A stretch of 62,559 bases of DNA from a virus: IMG/VR virus record IMGVR_UViG_3300045978_000256, positions 1 to 62,559 of that record. One strand, written 5' to 3'. The notes beneath the pieces were generated by a model. The model was not told where the DNA came from. It worked only from the letters and a program-made list of their open reading frames with translations, and searched no databases. The position numbers were made by a program, and so were the translations under genes. Positions 57,602 through 62,559 of the stretch are shown in pieces (positions within the stretch are counted from its first letter, which is position 1; every line of letters starts with the position of its first letter).

Positions 57602-58447
57602 CTACCACAATAATTCTTTCTGGAAAACTTGTTCCAATGTCTCTACACTTGCGTCACCTGGATCTTTAATTTCTCCTGGTAAACGTAAGTGTCGTACATT
57701 ATTCTTTCCAAAGTAATTCGATACTTTCCTTCTGGCATTATCACCAGCAACGTCATTATCGTACAATGTAAACACATATGGAGTAGTATGAATACGTTTC
57801 AGTTTTGTATGTGTGAGTTGAGATCCTAATGATGCAAGTACGTTAGATTTTACTTCATATACACGTGCAGCATCAAATAGTCCTTCAACTAATATAACTG
57901 GTTCATTCAAATCTACCCAATGTTCCCCTAACCATATGTGACCATTTGATTCACCATACCAAGGATACACAAAATACTTTGGTAGTGAAATAAGAGAACG
58001 TCCTACAAAACCTACTAACTTCCCTACAAAATTCCGTATAGGAACTCCTATACGATGTTTAGAACTATCATATCGAAAATCAAATAGTATCCGTATATCT
58101 GCTCGTACTTTCCTTTTGTCTAAATAAGGATGGGTATAGTTTCTTTTCAATGTTTTTAGAAAATGTTCTGGATATATTATATCTTCTTTTTCTTGTTGTG
58201 GGCTTTCAATTAATGTTGTACTTGGTTCAACGTGATAATTAAATAATTTAATCACATCTCCATTTTCCCCACACGTGAAACAATTATACCGTCCACTTGT
58301 TGAAATACCGAAGGAGAAATGGGTATCTGTTCCATGTGCATGTTTTTCTTTTGCCCAAGGGCAAGAGAGATTTACCCATTTCCCCGATACTTTGTATGAA
58401 CCTAATTCTTTTTCTTTGATTAGTTCTATGATGGTTGCTATTTCCAT
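57602..58447 (-). CDS. DnaG-like primase, Zn finger plus TOPRIM
   Basis: 281 residues. Zinc site CPWAKEK..HAHG then CFTCG (CHC2-type), then a TOPRIM: VILVEGLFDAARVY, and YDNDVAGDNARRKV; ends with KDPGDAS. No separate RNA-polymerase domain and no helicase fused. Synthesises primers with the helicase upstream, whose gene overlaps it. The palindrome 58238-58252 encodes VIKLFN just after the Zn finger. Confidence 0.88.
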   Translation of the reverse strand: MEIATIIELIKEKELGSYKVSGKWVNLSCPWAKEKHAHGTDTHFSFGISTSGRYNCFTCGENGDVIKLFNYHVEPSTTLIESPQQEKEDIIYPEHFLKTLKRNYTHPYLDKRKVRADIRILFDFRYDSSKHRIGVPIRNFVGKLVGFVGRSLISLPKYFVYPWYGESNGHIWLGEHWVDLNEPVILVEGLFDAARVYEVKSNVLASLGSQLTHTKLKRIHTTPYVFTLYDNDVAGDNARRKVSNYFGKNNVRHLRLPGEIKDPGDASVETLEQVFQKELLW

Positions 58448-59667
58448 CAGAAATAATCCCCTATCTTAATAATATCCTGATTGAATGTAGAGAAATCTAT
58501 TCCATCACTGATACTCCAATTAATTAATCCTTCTCCTAATTGTCCATCTCTTGCTTTAAGTACCTGTATCTTTCTCCGAAAGTCTTTATCCAGATCTGTA
58601 TTAGGACTGAGAGCTAATACTACAGAAGATAACTGTGCTATATCATCAGAGTAGTATATGTTTGTTGCAGATATTTCTTTTTTCTTTTCTGCATCTCTAT
58701 TCAATTGCCATGAGGCAAATATTGGTATGTTCAACCCTAATGAATATCCTTTCAGTTCTTCTGCTACGAGAGCATAGCGTTCTGTTTTTGCTAGGTATTT
58801 ATCTATGCGTAATAAATATGCTCCATCAACAAATATCATCTGAGCACCAAAGGATTGTGCTTTCGCGTATACAGATTCTACAGGTACTCTAAAATCATGA
58901 TGGAGTTTAAATGGACACGTTTTATTGGATAAACGTTTCATTAAATCATTAAACTCTTTCCAATCTTTTTTATCTAATGCTCCTTGAAGGATTTTGTTGA
59001 GATTGATATTTGTATTTAATGCTACCAATCTCTGTGCTATTCTTTTTGCGGGCATTTCTAATGAGATAAACAATATCGGTATCTTATAGGTGTTCCATAT
59101 ATAATTTGCTATATGAAGCATGAAGAAGGTTTTTCCTATATTCAACCGTGCTACAATAGAAACAAGATCACCACCAGTAAAACCATTGATAAGTGCATCT
59201 AACCAATCATATCCTAACTTATATAACTGTTGTTCTCCTGTTGCAACAGCTTTCATACTATCAACAAGAACATCTTTTGCATGAGCGAAATCTATAGAAG
59301 AATCAGGTTTTGCTTTTTTAATTTCTAAAATATGAGCAAGTAACTTATCTACAGCTAATGATGGATCATATTTCTCTTTTTGAAGGTATGGAGAACATAT
59401 CGTATTAATAGCTAACAGTTGATTATGAACATATTGATCTTTGAGTTTGTTATAATAAAACTCAAATTCGCCATTTGCTAATGGTAATGATACCCCATGT
59501 TCATCTTGTACAACTTCATACGTAGGAAACGTATGATATTTAAAATAGTAATCCCTAATGAACTGATACACGTCACTAGAAAATAACATAGGAGTCATTT
59601 CATCAAACAAGGCTTTTTTGTCTGCTTGCATGAGAAATGCAGATAAACAAGCTAATTCAGTATTCAA
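58447..59667 (-). CDS. DnaB-type replicative helicase
   Basis: 406 residues from TTG 59667 (CAGGAGATGGATAA upstream). N-terminal helical domain, then RecA-fold: LGYDWLDALINGFTGGDL, VARLNIGKTFFML (Walker A-like, LNIGKT), LFISLEMPAKRIAQRL, MIFVDGAYLL (Walker B) and ASWQLNRDAE. Works with the primase; the Walker A is slightly unusual (Leu-Asn-Ile for Pro-Ser-Met). Confidence 0.9.
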   Translation of the reverse strand: MNTELACLSAFLMQADKKALFDEMTPMLFSSDVYQFIRDYYFKYHTFPTYEVVQDEHGVSLPLANGEFEFYYNKLKDQYVHNQLLAINTICSPYLQKEKYDPSLAVDKLLAHILEIKKAKPDSSIDFAHAKDVLVDSMKAVATGEQQLYKLGYDWLDALINGFTGGDLVSIVARLNIGKTFFMLHIANYIWNTYKIPILFISLEMPAKRIAQRLVALNTNINLNKILQGALDKKDWKEFNDLMKRLSNKTCPFKLHHDFRVPVESVYAKAQSFGAQMIFVDGAYLLRIDKYLAKTERYALVAEELKGYSLGLNIPIFASWQLNRDAEKKKEISATNIYYSDDIAQLSSVVLALSPNTDLDKDFRRKIQVLKARDGQLGEGLINWSISDGIDFSTFNQDIIKIGDYF

Positions 59668-59682
59668 TTATCCATCTCCTGA

Positions 59683-60192
59683 TTAAATTATTTTATAGTT
59701 GTTCAACAGATAATTGTACAGATCTTTTGGATAGATTTGTTGGAACCTCATTTTATCTTGTATATCAACTACACAATGAAAAGGAGGATTATATAGATAT
59801 TGTATTATCTGTGATTTTATATTAACATCTATATGTTCTAACCCATATAAAAATACAATCTGTGGTTGTGTATCATTTTCAAAAAGAGCAACAAGAGTAT
59901 AAGGATTTACTAATCTTGCATCAATAAGATACCGTATGAGTATCCCTATCATATATGAAAAACGTTCTATAGGATCTACAAGATCATATAATATTCCTTT
60001 TTTTCCTTCGGGCAAAGAATAGGATTGTGTTTGGTAATTAAATAAATAATTAATTATCCATACAAAATCTTCTTCTGTACAATATTCCTTGGCCGAATTT
60101 AAAATATAATAAGGAGAGATGTTTGCTAATCGTGCATATTTTTCCACATTTTGTACGATCTTTTGTTGAATGGGATTTTGGAATGACATCAT
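59683..60192 (-). CDS. hypothetical protein
   Basis: 169 residues, GGAGGTTCATAG upstream. Mostly helical (FSYMIGILIRYLID), with YCTEEDFVWIINYLFNYQ. First gene after a perfect sigma-70 promoter at 60223-60251; stop lies in a degenerate palindrome. Function unknown; a replication accessory is possible. Confidence 0.6.
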   Translation of the reverse strand: MMSFQNPIQQKIVQNVEKYARLANISPYYILNSAKEYCTEEDFVWIINYLFNYQTQSYSLPEGKKGILYDLVDPIERFSYMIGILIRYLIDARLVNPYTLVALFENDTQPQIVFLYGLEHIDVNIKSQIIQYLYNPPFHCVVDIQDKMRFQQIYPKDLYNYLLNNYKII

Positions 60193-60222
60193 CTATGAAC
60201 CTCCTGTAGTAGTGGTACATTA

Positions 60223-60251
60223 ATTATACCACATGAAATCATTTATGTCAA
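60223..60251 (-). promoter_or_regulatory. consensus sigma-70 promoter
   Basis: Minus strand: TTGACA (60246-60251), 17 bases, TATAAT (60223-60228): perfect consensus. Drives the helicase-primase group. Confidence 0.8.
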
Positions 60252-60650
60252 GTGAATCTTAGTCGATAATATGAATCCATATTTTTTTAATGGAGATAAA
60301 TCTGTATCAAAATTAAAAAACAAAAGATAGGAACTTTTATCTGCTTTCCAATACTCCGAATAGCACATCATCATGTATTGTGCTAGTGGTAACAATTTAC
60401 TTTTCAACAGATAATGTGCATTGTTCGTCAACATGCAGACTTTTGTTTGATTTAATACTGCTGTACGGACTTTTTGACCCCATGCACATAAAAACATCCA
60501 TTCTTCATCTTGTACATCAAGAAACGTAGGAACTCTCCAACGTATATCTAATCCTTTCAAATCATAATATTCTGTTGTCATGAGTGGATGATAATTTTTC
60601 TTCTTAGCATTTATCTCTAATCCTAAATAGTCAATAACGTTCTCTATCAT
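60243..60650 (-). CDS. hypothetical protein
   Basis: 135 residues, AAAGGTGAATAT upstream. Contains IRWRVPTFLDVQDEEWMFLCAWGQKVR and MCMLTNNAHYLLK. Alpha/beta. Function unknown. Confidence 0.6.
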   Translation of the reverse strand: MIENVIDYLGLEINAKKKNYHPLMTTEYYDLKGLDIRWRVPTFLDVQDEEWMFLCAWGQKVRTAVLNQTKVCMLTNNAHYLLKSKLLPLAQYMMMCYSEYWKADKSSYLLFFNFDTDLSPLKKYGFILSTKIHLT

Positions 60651-60680
60651 ATATTCACCTTTTCATCATAAACCTCATTG

Positions 60681-60707
60681 AAAGGGCATTCAGAAATGCC
60701 CTTTTTT
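60681..60707. terminator. intrinsic terminator
   Basis: AAAGGGCAT / ATGCCCTTT stem with a six-base loop and TTT on both sides (six T on the plus strand). Lies between the lipoprotein gene and 60243-60650; may act on both strands. Confidence 0.75.
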
Positions 60708-60775
60708 GTGTTAGTATATGAAATTCTAGCCACTTTTTTCCTAAACATGATAAATCATACTAGGCATTAAATAAT

Positions 60776-61336
60776 TTAATAGTGAAGGCATACACCAGGA
60801 CAATATGGTACTGTCGCATCTGCTATTGCTTGAAGAACATTCGTGAGTGGCACATAAACAACCTGTGACTCTATTTTTCCTTGTATAGTGGCTGTTTCTA
60901 ATTCTTCTTCAAGTTTATATTGTAATAAACTAAAAAATTCTCGAAAACGTTGTTCTCGATACATTTCCATTTTTGTCCATACAATTTTTCTCCACATGAG
61001 ATTTCGTATGTCTGTTACTAATCCTATTTCTGTTGGGCTAGTAACTCGTTGTGCTCTACGAACTTCAGTATATAAAATATGAGCAAATTCTCTGTTTATT
61101 CTCAAATACTGAGATGTTGTTTGTGTAATAACATTCTCTACTAAACTATCAACACTAACACGTGCAACTGGTGGATTCTCTTGAACTGTTGGAACAGTTG
61201 TAACAACAGGAGCAGTTGGAGTAGTAGGAGTCTTAGAAGAAGCATCAGGAGTAGCAATAACAGTTCGTGTGCATCCACTTAGAGCTAAACCTAAACACAA
61301 AATAACTACTGCAACACTTACACCTAACATTTTCAT
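60776..61336 (-). CDS. lipoprotein
   Basis: 186 residues, GAAAGGTGAATT upstream. Lipobox LALSGC at about residues 16-21, then a Thr/Pro/Val-rich linker (TPTTPTAPVVTTVPTV) and a helical domain (RRAQRVTSPTEIGLVTDIRNLMWRK). Stop TAA in palindrome 60766-60780. Outer- or inner-membrane anchored; could be involved in lysis or exclusion. Confidence 0.75.
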   Translation of the reverse strand: MKMLGVSVAVVILCLGLALSGCTRTVIATPDASSKTPTTPTAPVVTTVPTVQENPPVARVSVDSLVENVITQTTSQYLRINREFAHILYTEVRRAQRVTSPTEIGLVTDIRNLMWRKIVWTKMEMYREQRFREFFSLLQYKLEEELETATIQGKIESQVVYVPLTNVLQAIADATVPYCPGVCLHY

Positions 61337-61366
61337 AATTCACCTTTCGATTAAATTATTTAATAA

Positions 61367-61385
61367 GCGGGGGATAAACCCCCGC
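61367..61385 (-). terminator. GC-rich hairpin followed by palindrome
   Basis: GCGGGGG / CCCCCGC with a five-base loop; on the minus strand followed by TTATTAAATAATTTAAT (palindrome 61350-61364). Follows the secreted protein gene 61393-61887. Confidence 0.7.
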
Positions 61386-61392
61386 ATTCTAC

Positions 61393-61887
61393 TTAGTTAG
61401 ACCAAAGCACTACAGTTGAATCATCAAGACGCCAAACATCATCAGTTGCATCATTACAATTCACAAGATTTGCATTCACTTGGGCGGTATGTAAACCTGG
61501 TTCTGGCACCACAACAACACCTGTTGCCGAAGCACTTACCCATCCATTAATATCATTGACTCCACGTGATGTACAAAATGCATTATCTGTTGTTTGTGTT
61601 GGAGAAACTTGTACTCCATCCACAACCAAATCAATATTCAACCAGGAAAAATTATCTGGTGATTTAACAGAACATTCTCCTGTATACCCAAAAACAACAC
61701 GTTGATAATCACGTGTGGTAACAAAACGCAATGTGTGTAAATTAACAACAGGTACACACGATGCTGCGCCTACACCTACTTGAACTGCTGTTGTACTTGT
61801 TCTGGTTGCAATGACATCAGCAAAAGACACTTGAGCAAACAAGAGACATGAAAGAATCGTTCCAATACTTATCATCCATTTTTTCAT
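61393..61887 (-). CDS. secreted protein
   Basis: 164 residues from ATG 61887 (AAAGGAGTTTTT upstream). Signal peptide (MISIGTILSCLLFAQVSFA, cleaved after FADV region). The mature part is beta-rich with Cys residues (CVPVVNL, GECSVKS, AFCTSR, NCNDA) and a VPEPG that is not followed by a membrane helix, so not PEP-CTERM. Likely periplasmic, virion-surface or extracellular. Family not recognised. Confidence 0.65.
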   Translation of the reverse strand: MKKWMISIGTILSCLLFAQVSFADVIATRTSTTAVQVGVGAASCVPVVNLHTLRFVTTRDYQRVVFGYTGECSVKSPDNFSWLNIDLVVDGVQVSPTQTTDNAFCTSRGVNDINGWVSASATGVVVVPEPGLHTAQVNANLVNCNDATDDVWRLDDSTVVLWSN

Positions 61888-61994
61888 AAAAACTCCTTTA
61901 ATATAATTCTTACACAATTAAATAATTTAATCCCTATGCCTAATTCCCTCTGAAATCTGTCCTCTCCTTTCATTTCATGATTAATCATTTCTTA

Positions 61995-62019
61995 TTTGTG
62001 CAATAGGCTGTTGCACAAA
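61995..62019 (-). terminator. hairpin after structural gene
   Basis: TTTGTGCAA / TTGCACAAA, nine-base stem, seven-base loop, just beyond the stop of the gene at 62028. Confidence 0.55.
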
Positions 62020-62027
62020 TAATTTAA

Positions 62028-62559
62028 CTACACTCCTACTGTCCATCCTTGTATGGGCGAACGTGCTATCCAAGCAGAACTACTCACAGCAATAAGTTCC
62101 AGATAATCACCTACGGTTGTTGATTGAACGTATCCAGCAGCAGCAGTTACCGTTGATCCAATACGTATGGTGTCGCTAGTAAACGCACGGATACGAAGTC
62201 CTTGTGCAACTGTAACAACAAACTTAAACGTGTATCCGGCAGCAGCGGCAGGTAACGACACTTGTGCCATTGCAGTTGTATTAGCAGCCAAATACGTTCT
62301 ATTTGATTCTTCTAATGCAACCGCTACATGTGGTGCAGCAATCGTTTGTGTTGTCATATTCAAATAGGCTGCTCTCGTAATAATACCGTTGCCTATTTTC
62401 GTAATCCAATTTGATTCACTTCGTATATGTAATGATCCGGTTCCTGCGGTATCATAATCTTCTACCCATAGTTGTGCCATAGCAGCAGGAGAAGTTGTTG
62501 GACGTGTTCCTGTAGAAATACCAAATACGAAAGCCCCACTTGTCCCTATTGCTGTGGCT
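62028..62559 (-). CDS. tail-fibre-like structural protein, C-terminal part
   Basis: The frame is open from the window edge at 62559 to the stop at 62028 (177 residues visible, upstream part missing). The visible start includes GTRPTTSPAAMAQLWVED, a pattern common in phage tail fibres or other virion proteins before a C-terminal adhesive domain; the rest is Ala/Thr/Val-rich beta structure. It marks the end of the structural module that lies beyond the window. Confidence 0.7.
   Translation of the reverse strand, partial: ATAIGTSGAFVFGISTGTRPTTSPAAMAQLWVEDYDTAGTGSLHIRSESNWITKIGNGIITRAAYLNMTTQTIAAPHVAVALEESNRTYLAANTTAMAQVSLPAAAAGYTFKFVVTVAQGLRIRAFTSDTIRIGSTVTAAAGYVQSTTVGDYLELIAVSSSAWIARSPIQGWTVGV

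Larger units (their letters stand above)
1304..61931. repeat. dispersed 15-bp palindrome ATTAAATWATTTAAT
   Basis: Exact copies counted by eye begin at 1304, 2260, 3378, 6025, 10129, 12453, 14298, 15319, 15999, 16155, 16219, 17266, 19213, 19913, 20679, 21642, 21960, 23703, 24659, 27203, 32040, 33149, 36051, 37665, 40741, 43207, 45368, 47586, 48711, 52750, 53627, 56134, 58238, 60766, 61350, 61917. One-mismatch copies at 7849, 16382, 30358, 49656, 54780, 57458 and 59682. Many extend to GATTAAATWATTTAATC. Sites are spaced about 1.5 kb apart. Copies occur in intergenic gaps, at stop codons, and inside genes. At gene ends the TAA is often the stop. Likely binding sites for a dimeric protein; function unknown. 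Confidence 0.9.

Noticed and set aside
61393-61887. VPEPG in secreted protein as PEP-CTERM
   Set aside because: No hydrophobic helix or basic end after it; not a sorting signal.
1304-61931. CRISPR-like repeats
   Set aside because: Palindromes are isolated, irregularly spaced, inside genes and with no spacers; not a CRISPR array.

Overview
The window looks like part of the genome of a large, AT-rich tailed dsDNA phage (Caudoviricetes), probably virulent, on a Gram-negative host. Evidence: dense, overlapping, mostly unidirectional small genes; a family A DNA polymerase with Phe at the position equivalent to E. coli Pol I 762; DnaB-type helicase, TOPRIM primase, RecA and a Zn-binding SSB-like protein; class II ribonucleotide reductase, ThyX and dCTP deaminase; three DNA methyltransferases; two RNA ligases; no integrase or repressor. 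Lipoproteins and one protein with a PEP-CTERM tail suggest a host with an exosortase-type surface system.

Layout: (1) 2-2134, seven plus-strand small genes ending at a strong terminator. (2) 2234-3797, noncoding, full of perfect palindromes and stem-loops. (3) 3798-14279, a minus-strand block of about 25 small, mostly unrecognised genes plus a SNF2 helicase and a ParB-like protein; its many hairpins and repeats make it look like an early or host-takeover block. (4) 14280-16649, noncoding, with a tandem array of predicted three-way-junction RNA structures, then palindromes that echo region 2. (5) 16650-62559, one long minus-strand stretch: small genes, ligase, methyltransferases and PD-(D/E)XK nuclease (16.6-23.6 kb); membrane, Zn-ribbon and nucleotide-related genes (23.6-33 kb); DNA polymerase (33-35 kb); a phosphatase/PPDK-like cassette (35.7-40.4 kb); nucleotide metabolism, macro domain, RuvC and second RNA ligase (41-48 kb); NrdJ, methyltransferase, exonuclease and protease-like genes (48.8-53.6 kb); recombination and replication core (54-60 kb); secreted proteins and the tail end of a probable structural gene at the right edge.

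The most striking feature is a 15-17 bp palindrome, (G)ATTAAATWATTTAAT(C), found about 36 times exactly and several more times with one mismatch, spread about every 1.5 kb. It lies between genes, at stop codons, and inside conserved coding sequence in different reading frames, so the constraint seems to act on DNA (or RNA), not protein. A ParB/Spo0J-type protein encoded at 11040-12398 is the obvious candidate partner, but this is only a hypothesis. Minus-strand promoters of host sigma-70 type (TTGACA/TTGCAA, 17 bp, TATAAT/TATACT) can be read at six places in region 5, and none in the early block.
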